Assembly (NCBI GenBank): GCA_035235625.1
Contig: CP141143.1
Location: forward strand, 3,826,501 to 3,890,500
DNA: 64,000 nucleotides
Direction of reading: 5' to 3'
Source: Saururus chinensis
Taxonomy: Eukaryota; Streptophyta; Magnoliopsida; Piperales; Saururaceae
The translations under genes and the position numbers were made by a program. The notes beneath the pieces were generated by a model, which was given only the letters and a program-made list of their open reading frames with translations, was not told the DNA's origin and searched no databases. Positions 12,066 to 25,530 of the stretch are shown here, one piece after another (the first letter of the stretch is position 1; each line of letters begins with the position of its first letter).

Positions 12066-12603
12066 ACGTGCCAATGCTTTTTTCAAATAAGTCCTATAAA
12101 ACCTGCTTGAGTTAGATCAGGGTCAATTTTTTTTCAATTTCAATAAAAATAAGGAGTTACGTGTATGATACTAAACATAGTTGGAATTGAAAAGTTTTCA
12201 ATAGATTTAAAATTGATTTTTAGGTAATAAATTGTAGCCTTCCAAATTGGAATTGGCCAATTCATAATGCACACACATTACACATGTAAATACATATTAC
12301 ATAGAAAAAATAAAATAATTAAAAAAATATGTATCAGACAAAGCTCCCTCTTGGATGCTATAGTTGTAATACTTGTTTTTTGGATCCTAATAATCATAAA
12401 CTATATGCACATATAATTAAAAATGTTATACTAATATTAATACATTCATAGTAGGCAATTGTGAGTTGTAGGTAGGCAAAGACAATGATGTCAGAAAACT
12501 TTACGCCATAGAGTGTGCCCTTAATATATAGGAGTAGTTTGGTGATGGGTTTCATTTAATAGAGCTCATCGAGAGTTTTCTAATGGTGTAGAACATGTGT
12601 AAT
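12066..12603. other. Intergenic DNA, possibly continuing the plastid-derived insertion
   Basis: The first tens of bases may be trnV intron sequence. The rest is AT-rich DNA with no gene or clear repeat. Confidence 0.4.
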
Positions 12604-14485
12604 TGTCACACCCCACGCCTTCTGCACCCTAATAATTGTCGGACTAGCCCAACTCGGGGGTTCCAAAAAATATGAGAGTCGAATTTTTCTTCTTTCCATG
12701 AGCATCTTCTATGTGCAAGAGCTGCAATGTTCCTTTGCATTCTATGAAACTTCAATGCTTTGATGCACACAATAACCAAAATAAAACTATATTCTATAAC
12801 TAATTGGATTGGGCCAACATTGTCGTAATATTAGTTGCTAATGTACTTAGTGGGTAACACTTCTGATGTTATTCCAAGTGATCAGATCCCAATGTAGTTA
12901 TGTCTAACAGCTAATATATGCAACAAGAAACATAAAATCATATATTTCAAAATATTTATATTGATAAATCTTTTGGAGTCAGACGGAAGTTAATAAATCA
13001 TCAAAGTCAAAAAATTGATTAAATCATTAAGAATTAAACAGAATATAATAAACCAATTAGAGTCAGAGATATCTTTCTTTCACAGAGCAAAATAGTGCAC
13101 ATCAAAAAATATCAAATCAGATCAAATTAGAGTAGAGCATATCGAATAAGAGCAAAACATATATCTCATTCAACATCTTAAGTTAGCTAAATAAGAAGCA
13201 TATGCATTTATTTAAATGTGTACTAAAATTAGAAAGTCAGAAATGTTTACTCTCCTGAGGTTTCCGAAAGTAACATCATTTGAAGTTTCTCCTTCATTTA
13301 AGGTGATCTTCTCTTGAGGTTCGAAGGCTACGGGGGGAGCTTCCTCTTGCTCTGAAATGTTTCTCCCTTTTTTGTCCGAAAAGCGGTAGATATAACCTCC
13401 TCTTACTCGAGACATTTATCTAATTACACCTAAATGCGACAAATAGATCCTCCTCTTTCTCAAGACATTTTTCAATTTTTGTACCCAAAAACGATGGGCA
13501 GATCCTCCCTTTACCTAAGACATTTCTCTATTTTCGCTCCCGAAGGTGGGAGACAAAACATCCCCCTTACCCAGAGACGTTTCTCTCCTTGCACGCCTGA
13601 AAGCAACAGACATAACCCCCCCACTGAGGACGCTTCTCTCTTTATGGCCCAAAAGCATAGGAAACCTTCTCCAGGCCTAGGTTATTTCCTCCTTTTAGAG
13701 TTGCCAACTTAAGGAACGTACCATTCTATTGCATAGGCACCAATGAATTAGATAAGAACGCCTATTGAACAGGTAAATCAGACTTAAAAACAACACAGGA
13801 TGGGCAGATAAACTCCCCTAAAACAGTATGACTCTTACCTTTATATGGAAGAGCCCGTGAGCGTCTACATACCACATGCGCAAAAAGGGCTCACATCATG
13901 CACAAAAAGGGCTCACGTCATGCACTTGCAACGCTCGAATGCAGCCCCCCCCCCTCCCCCATGTGTTGAACATGACACTGTTGCATGTCATGCAATTGCG
14001 ATGCATGGCACCATGCATCAGAGCAATTTGGTCCACTAGGGGCGAGCCTCATCCTGCAATCACACAAGGCAACCACCAGAGTGCGCCAATGCCTGCATCA
14101 ACTAATTCGTCCTTCTATGAATATTCTATTATTATTTTAATCAAATAATAATTCAAACTTCAAAATACTACAACTTTCTATTTTGAAATCAGAATTACGT
14201 GTTCTTATTACAGTTGGACTCATATCAACGAGCCCTATGAAATTAAATCTCACATAGGTAGGATATCCTTCTCTTTATAAGTGGGGCCTACCCATGTGAC
14301 ATATTTTCCGAAGTCATAACTTTCACTCTCTACCTTTGTTTTGTGTGTTTCTTGATTCATTATGCTTGTTTATTTTAGCTTTATCCACATACAAAGATTT
14401 ATCCCTCAAGATTCAATGATTCTTATAAGAAAATTAATAATTTTAACCCCTTGAGTTAGACATAACTAAAGAATGGGGCATTATA
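12604..14485 (-). mobile_element. Solo LTR-like element, 1.88 kb
   Basis: On the plus strand it begins TGTCACACCCCACGCC and ends GAATGGGGCATTATA, flanked by a perfect 5-bp repeat, gtaat (12599-12603 and 14486-14490). The ends resemble those of the solo LTR at 48421-51874 read in the same direction, so the minus orientation is inferred. The terminal TATA instead of TACA would be a C-to-T change. It has no coding domains and contains a degenerate tandem array. Open frames at 13212-13415 and 13434-13712 lie in that array and are not genes. Confidence 0.65.
13350..13660. repeat. About 55-bp degenerate tandem array, six copies
   Basis: GACATTTCTC-like cores recur at about 13411, 13464, 13519, 13576 and 13629, with an earlier copy near 13355; spacing is 53 to 57 bp. 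Each unit also carries a CCCGAAAGC-like and a TCCTCCTCTTAC-like block. Confidence 0.8.
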
Positions 14486-14490
14486 GTAAT

Positions 14491-17070
14491 ATAGGGAAAA
14501 AATTAAAAGTTTATTATCGAGAAGCGTAATGTATACATGAGACCCAAAAGATTTGATAAAACATGGATCTTATTTGATAGAGCTTGTCGAGAACTTTACA
14601 ACAATACCAAAAAAGTGTGAATCTAAGTTTAAGAATGCAAGATGTAAATTTATAAAATTAATATAATATTAAAAGTAGGGCTAACATCGTGTTAGCAACC
14701 ATAATTAAGCTGACACATGGTAGTCATCTAAAAGAATTAAAGTAAAGGGTTGTACTGAAGTGTACTTAAACCACGTGCCAATGCAAACTTGTATTAAAAT
14801 GTACGTATTTAAGGAAATGTGAGAGCAATATAGAAAGTTTTAACAAAATTCTATCATCACACTAGTCGCTTTTATATAGTAGTATGATTTTGAGAACAAT
14901 GAACTAACCTAGAGTAAACTTTTGTCGCAAAAATAAAGAACACATAAATAATACAGTATACGATTGCAATGTGAGATAGCAACAACGCATTGAATTTTAA
15001 TAATCAAATTGGACAAATTTAGAACGATTGAAGTTTATTAATTAACTACTTCAACCATCATATTAACAAGAGGTTATGATTAAGTAGAAAATTAATCTAT
15101 TTGAACTATTGAGTTTGAAATCAATCCAATCAAACGTACAAATAACATAAGTTTTTATTTGCGTGGTAATCCCAAAAGAAAAAAAACCTAGCACTTGCTT
15201 TGTCCAAGCCAAAACTAGTGTTAAATGTTACAAAGTTGTCAACTTCAATTTACAAATGATTCAACCAACTTCTCGTTGTATTGACTAGTATCACACTACA
15301 ACTAGGATAGGGAAAAGGGGTTGGGTTGGCCTAGACTTACATTTAAATTGGGTTAGTCAAGACATGATCCTATTGAAAACCCTACTTAGTTGGATTGACC
15401 AAGTATTTAGGTAACTCTACTTTTTTTTCCTCAATCGAGTTTTTTTTTAACTTAATATTTTATGCCTTATCTTTACATTGACGAGATATAGAAAAAAGTT
15501 TAGATGCATTGAGACATTATACATAGATGCCAAAAACTGTATATTTTATTTGAGAAAGGGAGTGTCGAAGAGAGAGCATTATGACATTATAGGGCACACA
15601 GTCCAAATCATAACTTCCCTACAAAAGTTACTAATTGAGTATTAAATAAAATAAAAAAATTTAAAGCAAATAGAATTTTATGAAAAATTATTTATATTAT
15701 TTTCCACCTTGGGCCATTATACAATTAACGAGCTTTGTAGTCTCTACCAATGTCTCCATATTGTCTGCTAAATTGGAAACAAAAATAAATAAATTGAATG
15801 ATATAAGAAATAACATATAAATGGGACTTGTGAAGAGGGCCAGCGAGTGGATTCCTTATACAAGATGGTAACATTGAACATAAATGGGAGAATAAAGAAT
15901 AATTGAATTGGAGGAGTTGAGAAGATCTGAAATATTTTAATTTTTTTAATAATGAATTGGGCCAAGGTCATGTTGTGTACGTTATACGAGTAAACACCTC
16001 GCTCGACCCTTATTTTAAAATGGGCCGACAGTATGAGCTATCAAAATTGAAATTTAAGGATGAACATTACTCAGTGGCAAGGGCAGAGGCAGATTGGTTC
16101 TTTGCCCCCTTCGTCGTCGAATCTAAATCCGACTCATGACCGGGTTAATATAAAATTTTTTATTAATTTTTAAAGTAAAAAAAGGTAAAAATTTTTGTCA
16201 TAAAAGTCCTAAATTACTTATAATTCTCCTAAAATATTATTTATAAACTTGGTAAAATTGTTAAACTTAAAGCTCCATTTGCATATAATATTCACTATTA
16301 TAGATGCATATGTATTTCTACCCGTTATTATAATATTCACTATGTTAATAACCTGACAGCATTGGTAACCACAACTAAATAAAAAGATAATGATATTCAT
16401 TCAACAAAAACGTTCACGTGAATTTTAGTTGGACTTAATAAATATGCCCGACAAAGTATACTTGGCCCACTGATTAAATCTAATTAAAGCTTGTGTCAGA
16501 ATTTTTGTTGTATAAATATTATTATTTTTTTAAAAAAAAACATTAGTTAGTACCGCTAGGTTACATTGAGGCAAACCCGATACCACGTTTTTCAAATTTT
16601 TGTACCGTGGACATGGATTACATCGTCATCGTTCCTTCAATTTTTGCTTCTCCTACGGTAGCGCTCGCACCTATCTGCTCGCAAACGCTCGCCGCGGTGC
16701 CGTCATGGGCCCGCGTCTAGGCGACGGCACCCCCACGTGATTACCATAGATCATGGCGCACGTAGCAGCAGTGACAAGTTTGGGCAGTTCGGCCACCGGT
16801 CTCCTCCCATATCATCTCTTGTGTCGGCGGCACCGTGTGGTCGAAGCGCACGGAGCTCCAAACCTGGCTCTGATTGGAAACTCAAAAGAACTGGTATCAT
16901 CCGAAATTCTGGACTGCCTTTCCTCTACGATTTTATCCTCGATGTCATGTTATTAATTTATTATTTCTTTCGTCTCATATGAGAACAATTTTTTTGTTGG
17001 GGTAGAAACAGCTCTCGCTCGATCTATTGTGCTGACAGGATCCTGTGGAGAGATTCCTTGATCGAGTCGG
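14491..17070. other. Intergenic DNA and 5' flank of the V-ATPase F gene
   Basis: AT-rich sequence without a recognisable gene up to about 16550. From 16560 to 17070 the base composition rises and short open frames appear (16737-16982 and 16753-16956). I recognise no domain in them and read this stretch as promoter and 5' UTR of the downstream gene. Confidence 0.45.
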
Positions 17071-19417
17071 ATGGCTAACAGGACTCAAATCGCCACAAGC
17101 AACTCGGCTCTCATTGCTATGATTGCCGATGAGGTACGAATCGGTTCATTTACTTGTTTCGCGAAGTGAATTCTAGTTGTCCTGTAAATTATGTACCAAT
17201 CTTCGATTTATATTGTTCGGTGTGTATTTATCTGGTCATGTCAACGTAATTGATAGGTAAATATGAGATCCAGATCCACACACTTTGTTTTGTTGGTATT
17301 ATCCGACATCTGAATAAAATTTGCTCAATTACTGCCACTGGTTCCTCGACACAGTAATTATTTATGCAAGTTCCTAGATCCTTATATGTCAACCTTCTTT
17401 CCAGGAGGATTCCCCTGCAATTGATGCGGGAAAAAATTGAAGTTTCATGTAACATCTTCAGATTGTCATTGCCGCATCTATATTATTAATATATATCCTG
17501 ACTATTTGTTAAAAATAATTGAGTGAATAAATAGAAAAACGTTATTATTAAATGATTTGGGTGAACAATTAGAGCAATAACTCAGATGTAAATACCCGGT
17601 GAGTGACTTGTGTATGTACAACGAGCCAACCTGCACTCAGCACTTTTGTTTATCTGGTAGTTAAGTTAGTGCGTAAAAGCTTGTTATGAAACTAAAAGCA
17701 ATCCAATATTTTTTTTCGGCTGCTTTTGTCCTTTTCTGTTATTGTTGCCTAATTGGCAAATCTAATGATTATCCCTTGTTTCTTTTACACTTGAACAGTA
17801 GTGGTTTCTGGATGCTCTATGTAAATTGGTTCTGAATCATTCTTTGTTGCGTTTCTACTAGGACACCATAACTGGATTCTTGCTAGCTGGGGTTGGAAAT
17901 GTAGATCTGCGGAGGAAAACTAACTACCTTATCGTGGACTCAAGTATATTCAGATTTGTGAATGTTTTCTTCTTTTATATGCGTGTGCTATATTGGTCCT
18001 GTTTTTTTCTTCTTTTTCATTGTGAAGTTTTTACCTGATGATGTGTTGAAATCTTATTACAGATACTGAACAAATGTTGATCTGAAGAAGTAGCAAAACA
18101 ATAAATATTTTGCATAAGCTTAAAGTTCTAAAATACAGTCTTACATTCTTAATTGTGTTTCAGAAACAACTGTGAAACAAATTGAAGACGCATTCAAGGA
18201 GTTTACCAGCAGGGAAGACATAGCTATTGTGTTGATCAGTCAATATGTAAGTGACTGCCTCAAAATTGCGTTAATGAATTTACATATAAATAATATATGC
18301 GCTTAGTCTTATTAACTTACATATAGGTAAAAAACAATGACCCAAAGAAGAGTACAAATACCATGAAATTGAGTTTCAAGGGTTGGGTCCTAAGGGGTTT
18401 CCTTGGAGGTATTTGCTTGAATAGAGCATGTCTCACATGTAGGAAATTGACCTTATTGCTATAAATTGTTAGTTGTTCAACTGGCGTATAGCCCTTAGTT
18501 TAAAGAAATTGACTTACGAAAACAAATGTCTCTGCTCCCGTGGATTGCCCAAGGTTCATTTTCTGTGTATGGTTTCTCCAACCACCCACCTTCTCTCTCT
18601 CTCTCGCTCGCTTTTCAAGAAAGTCCCGATAAATGCTAATAAGTCTGTATACTGCCTTCGTGAACTAAGCTATTGGAGACTTTTAGGAACCTTATGTGTC
18701 TGGCCTATGGGAGTTTGATTTCGTAAAGAGACTCAGTAACCGCCCAGATAACCAAATATTCCCGTCCCGTGCATATTGAGCATTGACAAGCTTTTGTGCT
18801 AAAACTGCAGGGTTTAGCACAAAATTAAGTAGCACGTGGTATTTCTGACCGAATATGTACGAAAACATGGAAATTTCAAGCTATCCCTTACATGTAAATG
18901 ATACACGTTGTACAGACTTAACTAAAAATCAAACTCAACTTAAAACCCAATGGGCGGTGTTTAATTACATAACCTATCTGATTTTTTTGCACTGTTTCTA
19001 TTTTTTGGTCAACTGTTTAAGACGTGCAACATGTCTCTTTCAAATGTAATTATGTTGCCAAGCAACAAAAGGAAGGGCTGCTTAGCTTCCCTTGTCATTT
19101 TTTTTGGCGCAAATGGTGGCAGTCAAATATGAAAGAGAAATATCAATTGTGGCGTGCAGTATGTTGATTTACACCGATAGATAGAAATCACTTGGTTGGT
19201 GATCAAGTTTACTTAATGTTGAAATCAACTCACTCCATTTGCTGTGCATCAGGTTGCAAACATGATCCGGTTTCTGGTTGATAGCTACAACAAGCCTGTT
19301 CCTGCAATTTTGGAGATTCCATCCAAAGAACATCCATATGATCCCGCTCATGATTCTGTTCTTTCAAGAGTCAAGTATTTGTTCTCTGCAGAGTCAGTTG
19401 CATCAGGGCGACGGTGA
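17071..19417 (+). CDS. VHA-F: V-type proton ATPase subunit F
   Basis: Subunit F belongs to the central stalk of the V1 sector of the vacuolar/endomembrane proton pump and helps couple ATP hydrolysis to rotation. Exons: 17071-17133, 17862-17943, 18164-18246, 19253-19417, all GT-AG, giving 393 nt and 130 residues, the usual length of the plant protein. The start [21 protein letters not shown] and the segments [37 protein letters not shown] and [19 protein letters not shown] are characteristic. The single short domain fills the whole protein, and no signal peptide or membrane segment is present, as expected for a cytosolic V1 subunit. The stop is TGA after SVASGRR. A CT-rich stretch near 18595-18610 lies in intron 3. 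Confidence 0.97.
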
Positions 19418-20196
19418 ATGATGTGGCTTGCTGTTTTTAAATGTATACTTGTGCTCTTGTTTCGCATCTGTTTTCTTGTTAACGCCATCAAATAGTCAGA
19501 AAGGTGTTAAATATATCATAAGTAGTTTATGTATCCGAGCTTAAATTATGAAAAAATGATTGAGCTAATGGACAAACATAATCTACTAATAGGAACCAAT
19601 AAAGCAAGTTTACCTCGTTTCCCTTTTTCATTCCTGTAGACGTTGGAGTGGATTTTCCCTTTTCAGTAATTTTCTATCGTGAGTAGCTTATGTGGGACGT
19701 ATTGTCAGTAGAGTAATCCCTGACTGCATAATGTGTGAATCACACCTGTATGTTGGGATGTAATTTTCTGTTTGATGACGAATTTTTTAGGAAATTATAC
19801 ATTATTTATCAATTCCGTGAAACCTTAACATCCATGCTAGGCCAAAGCTTTTGGGGAAAAAAGTATTTCGTTGTCCTTAGTGCTACGTTCAATGTAATAG
19901 GCGTTGAATAATTGATAGACGTCCCCACTGTTTTGTGCCGAAAGTTGACAAAGAGAGATGAGAGTGGTAGAGAACATGCGGCGCCCATGAATTGGGGAAG
20001 GGAAGCCCGGCAATCAGAAAGGAAGACTTGTTAGACTATGGGACTTTCCAGCCATAGCACTCTCACTATCTTAAAAGTTAGCTATAATATATCAAAAACA
20101 CAAAAAAAATATTAGGAATATTTGAAATACAGACTATACGGTGATCGGTAATCGGTAGTATCAAAGGTTGAGTAGTATATTTTGGGGTAATATATT
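19418..20196. other. 3' UTR of VHA-F and intergenic DNA
   Basis: The first few hundred bases are the likely 3' UTR. Beyond that no gene or recognisable repeat was seen. Confidence 0.4.
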
Positions 20197-20706
20197 TAGG
20201 GGTGTTAAAGTAAGCTCGAAAGTTTGACTTGATTCGAGTTCGATTTTGCTCGATTTACATTTGAACTTGAACTTAAAGTTGGTTAAACGAAGTTTAAACA
20301 TTCTTATGTTCGGCTCAACTTGAAACTCGATAAAAACTTAAGCTCATATTAATTTTTTTTAATTATACACATGTATATATTATATATTATATATAAATTT
20401 CATATCTCCTAAATTTTAACTCTTTTCATAAAATATATTATTTTTATTTTTTATATACAATTACATGAGTTTTTCTAGAAGAATTATAAAATATCTCATA
20501 AGATATAGAATATTTGATTTTCTAATCTAACACATTAAACTACTTAGTAATTATGTTTGTTTTAATAATTTTTCTCTAGATACCTCAGGGTCACTAATTA
20601 CAAAACTAAACAATTATTACAAGGCATAACAATCCGACTCAGCTCGAACTTAGACTCGGACTCGATTTTTGAAATTGAAATTTCAAGTTCAAGCTTGAAC
20701 ACTCTA
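20197..20706. mobile_element. Second TAGGG-ended hAT-like element (degenerate)
   Basis: It starts TAGGGGTGTTAAAGTAAGCTCG, and the right end reverse-complemented reads TAGAGTGTTCAAGCTTGAAC. Both ends continue into TTGAACTCGAG-type sequence, as in the element at 4951-6545, of which this looks like a shorter relative. The interior is AT-rich and non-coding. No matching 8-bp duplication remains. Confidence 0.5.
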
Positions 20707-23700
20707 AAACTCGAAGATATTTAACATTAATACATATAGACTAATGTGTATGGATTTGCAAGATCAACAACTCCACAACTCCTGCTAATAGAGGATATCA
20801 CGAGGGAAGACCAAAAATCCCTCCCTCAATCAAATTTATTATGGTAACGTGGATTAGTCCTCCTTTTTTAGGTGTTCTAGAGTGTTTTCAAATTATTCCA
20901 AAACCTAACACGTAAAATGCAAATAGCGAAGACAATATTTAAAAAAAATGGCGCACACAATTTTCTAGATCGGGCAGGTAAAACAATGACTGCACGCCCG
21001 GGAGGAACGATCATTGTCCGAAGCCGATGACAGGTTTGGCATTCTCACATGCCTAAAACTAATTCGACTGATTATGTCACGTCACCCATGAGACAAAATT
21101 CTCTTAGAACATATCCAGTTATCAAAAAAGGGTAAGCATATATCCTTCACCACTTTTTGCAAGGATATCTTTTTACTTCTAGGCTTGGATACGAAAGAGG
21201 TAAAATGTACTCCTTTTGTCTAAATTTAATTGTCTCTTTAAAAAATATAAAGTTCATAGTTATATTTTATATTATCCTTCTAGTAGAACTAGTTTGTGGA
21301 GTAAACATGTTAGCTAAACGACTTATTTAAATATTACCGTTTTTTTATAAATTGGATTCTTAATATGAGATGGTAGAAATATATGTTTTTATTATAAAAG
21401 GTTATGTAGAATCAATTATGCATTAATAGAATCCCAATTGGGGCTCGTGAATGAGGAAAAAAATTTATGCGCTACTCTAACTATGAGCCTAGTTTAAGGA
21501 ATACATGTTAGTCCTTATACTTCAGATTAATAATGTTGATACTAACATATGTTAGCGATGGTATCATTGGTGCAAATATATGTTAATGTGTATATCATCG
21601 ATCTCATAGATGAAAGATTCACATTCATTCCTTTCATTAAGTATTGTCAAAACATTAAAAACACTTCCCATAATTTTTTTTTTAAAAAAATAATAAAATA
21701 TTTAATTACAAACTAGATATAGTTGCATACCATCGGAGTCCCACCACCAGTGGGAAGCTCACATAACAAAAATTACTTAGTGCCTAGTGGCGATTGCAAG
21801 TGACATCTTACATAAACGAATCTCAATCCTTTTTCAATTACCACATATAGGTGGCTTAATTTTGCTTACTTGTAAGTTGTTCATCAGCCACAATTTCAAA
21901 TATGTGTATATCGATGTGTTCCAAGTCTGACTTTTAATCACAATTCGTGTTCAAACTCCGAACGAAAGTTCGCTAGTGCTAATGGGTGCACGGCCAGGTA
22001 GGAGTAGGTATACAACATTTCCCTTTGACTTGGTAAAAAACACATAACATCACTACAAATAAATTAGGAAACACCACTCTAGCAATTTATTACTTACTTT
22101 ATTAGTTTCATATTAATAAATTTTTTTAAAAAATAATTTTTATTAAATGGTGAAACTTGCAATTAAGGAATAAAAAATAAATATTTAAGACCTTTTTTAA
22201 AAATTATCTACTTAAATTGAGTCATGAGACAATTATTTTTCAATTAAAACAGAACAAGTGTTAAATAAAATAAGAGATGTCAGAAAAGAAAGAAATTAAA
22301 TATCCTTAATTTTTAGGTAGTGTCAAAGCTAATCCTCTCTCCCCTAAACAAGAATAATTTAATCAAATAATTGGGTGTTTCCAGCGAAAAAACGAAGAGG
22401 ATACCCACCAACTCATTTGTCTACATCTCGTTGTTCCCCCAAATCTGAAGCGTCAAGTTAGTAATTTGAGAAGTGCGTAAGAAGCTCTGCACAATTTGTG
22501 GCTTTACACCCGTTTTCAGCTGTGAATTAAAAAAGGGACTTCCCAATTTGGACAAATAGCCCAATTAATTTATTAATAAGTTTATATTAAAATTATATTA
22601 TGTATAATAATATAATTTTATTATTATTTACTTGAGATGAATTCCCTTATAAAGTTAACTATAACCAATAAGTTAGCTTAACGACTTTTCAGATCCCCCG
22701 AGCGATCATATAGTAATTTCATCTATATAAATATATTAAAAAATATATGTGTCGATATCCGTTATAAAAAGCCCAAGTCATAATAAAGTGATAAATTATA
22801 CGATTCAATCTCCTTCTAAAATCTAGAGGTCATCCATATTTTACTATTGTCGCAAGTAGATAATGGTAAAATTATACTATTATGTATAATATAATTTCAC
22901 TCTAAACTTATTAGCTAAAATTATCTAAAAAAATTGTTCATAGACCTATTGAAAAGACAACGATAATGATGCAAAATGTTAGTCGTATGTCTTTTTTATT
23001 GCTATGTAGAGCCATGAAAAGACGTTTGCCGTGGGGGTCTCAAATGCACACAGTGTACTAGTGCTACTTGGTATAAAACCTAAATAAAAACCTCTTATTT
23101 CTACCATCTAAGAGGTTTATAGAGAATTTTTTGTTGGTATTAAGGTAAATAATATTTCAACTAAAGTAGTGATGCGGTGTGCATATAATTTCTCTTTAAC
23201 TAAACATCTTTTGTAATTATAAATTATTTCTTACTTGTAAACAAACCATAAACTTATACTTGTGTTTGTTTACAAGTGATATATATATATATAGGCAAGT
23301 ATAAAAATATTACAACTAGCTAATAAATTTGTGTAGAAATTATTAATAATTTATCTTAAAAAATAACTCGAGAATCCAAATATTAGAATAAAAAAGTTTA
23401 TACACACGAGGCCAAAACACTTACAAGATATTAAATGGGGTGGGCAAATACAAGCTTACATGCTTCATAAATAACAAGTGTTGTACTATGTGTTTTTAAT
23501 AGATCTCATACTATTAAGGATATGTTTGACAACCACTTTAATTTCTAAATAGGCTTTTATTAAATTACATCAAAATATAAAATAATAAAATAATTTTTAA
23601 AAACACCCCACCTAAAAAAAAAAATTTACCCTAAAATCGGATCTTTTACTTTTCGGGAGAATTCTGATGTGCTTCTTGTTTGAGGCATCTCACTAAAGTT

Positions 23701-24143
23701 TGTCATTGCATATGGAAAAGAGGATGTACAGTGAAATGCTGCTGCTACGTCCGCTCGCCCCACGTCTGGTTCTGTGTGCCACAACGAACGGTATGAAGTA
23801 AGAAGTACGAAGGCACTGGCCTGCGTGTTAGAATGGGGGCCGCGTCTAAGAAGGTCCCGCGCGTGCGGCGAGCTGACGAGGGCCGGCGAGTGTACGTAGA
23901 ATCTATTATCAGCCGTTATCTAAGCGCTCTGTCAGAGCTGGCTAAAGAGACAAAGACAACCTCCACTGTCCAGAGCCCGCCTCTGGTCCCTCTCAGGCTC
24001 TCAAGTTCAACGCCTTTCCGGTTCTTTCTTCTCCGCTCACCTCCATCTCTGTCTCTCTCAGGACGATCTTGCTCTCCCGTCCTGGCCTGTCTGCTTGCTT
24101 GATCTCTGCGTTTATTCCTGTCTCGTGTACATATCCGTGGGAC
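20707..24143. other. Intergenic DNA and 5' flank of the WLIM1 gene
   Basis: Mostly AT-rich intergenic sequence. A Stowaway-like terminus lies near 21206. From about 23730 the composition becomes GC-richer, and pyrimidine-rich sequence (23980-24070) marks the probable promoter and 5' UTR of the LIM gene. The open frame 23833-24102 is not supported by any domain. Confidence 0.45.
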
Positions 24144-25494
24144 ATGGCTTTTACAGGAACAACCCAGAAGTGCAAGGCTTGTGAGAAGACGGTCTACTTA
24201 GTGGAACAGCTCACCGTCGACAACAAAGTCTACCATAAGTCTTGCTTCCGATGCCATCATTGCAAAGGGACACTCAAGGTGAAATTCCAACATTAGAAGC
24301 TTTTCCATATGCAAATTAGACTCTCTTCTTCTTCTTTCTTTTCATTTTCGTTGACATGTGTCTGAACCATCTTCAGCTTCCATTTTATTATGGGATACTT
24401 TAGCTAATTAGTTAATTTTGATTGTAGTCGAGCAGTTATTTGTCGCAAAAGTGTCCTTTTTCTTTCAATTTTACTTGTTTGATTATTTGGTTTACTCTGT
24501 TTTTGTTGATCGGAATTACTTTACTTCTGGATTTGAATTTATAAGTTGCAGTTATAAATTCCGTTTTTTTTTCGTTTGTGTCGCGTAATGAGTAGATTTT
24601 ATTAGATGTTAGGTTGGACGCTATTCCCATTATCACTTGATGAGATATGGGTTCCTGTGTATGTAAAATGGAAAGCAGTTGAAATTTACAGATAAAAACG
24701 GTGGATTTCGCAATAAACTGATTTCGTAGTGATCCACGAGTACTGTAATTATTTGGCTTCATGGATTTACAGACTTGCTTGAAAGGGGTTATTGATTTTT
24801 ATCTCTGCTGCTAATCTGATATGATGGGTTATGTTTGCTTTCTAAGTTACAATTATATTTGCTTTCTAAGTTACATTTATATTTGCTTTTAGGTGTGAAA
24901 CCGCTTTTGGGTGTCCAAGTTTTATTTTGTTACTAATTTCTTGTTTGAACACCGTGTAATTTTCTTATATAACAAAACAAACATTGTTTTATCATTGATC
25001 AGATGGAGTTTGACCAAATCTTTGCCTTTTCCATTGTTTTCCGTTGAATTTTAATTATGTCTATTTTTATGATTTTCAGCTCAGCAACTATTCCTCATTC
25101 GAGGGTGTGCTCTATTGCAAACCTCACTTTGACCAACTCTTCAAGAGAACAGGCAGCTTGGACAAAAGTTTTGAAAGTAGATAGCCTTTCCTACTATTTC
25201 TTAAATAGTTGTTGTCAATACAAAGATCATTCTAAGCTAATATACAATTGTTTCTTCCAGGCATTCCCAGAGTGAACAAAATAGATAGATCTTCTGATCA
25301 CGAGGTGCGTTCATTTACAAGTTACAAAAGTAATTGTCTTTTCTAGCTTCTTGAATTTCTCCTTTTGAAAAGTTTTATCTAACATTATGGGTCTTATTAG
25401 GGTCACGCAAATAGCAGGGTTTCAAGTTTGTATGCTGGAACTCAAGATAAGTGTGTTGCTTGCAAGAAAACTGTGTACCCAATCGAAAAGGTAT

Positions 25495-25530
<36 letters not shown>

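Noticed and set aside
13212-13712. Open frames on both strands in the second solo LTR
   Set aside because: They follow the 55-bp degenerate tandem array and have no domain.
16737-16982. Two overlapping open frames upstream of VHA-F
   Set aside because: No recognisable domain or splice connection; position fits promoter and 5' UTR.
23833-24102. Open frame just upstream of WLIM1
   Set aside because: It ends before the conserved WLIM1 start in a different frame and looks like 5' UTR.
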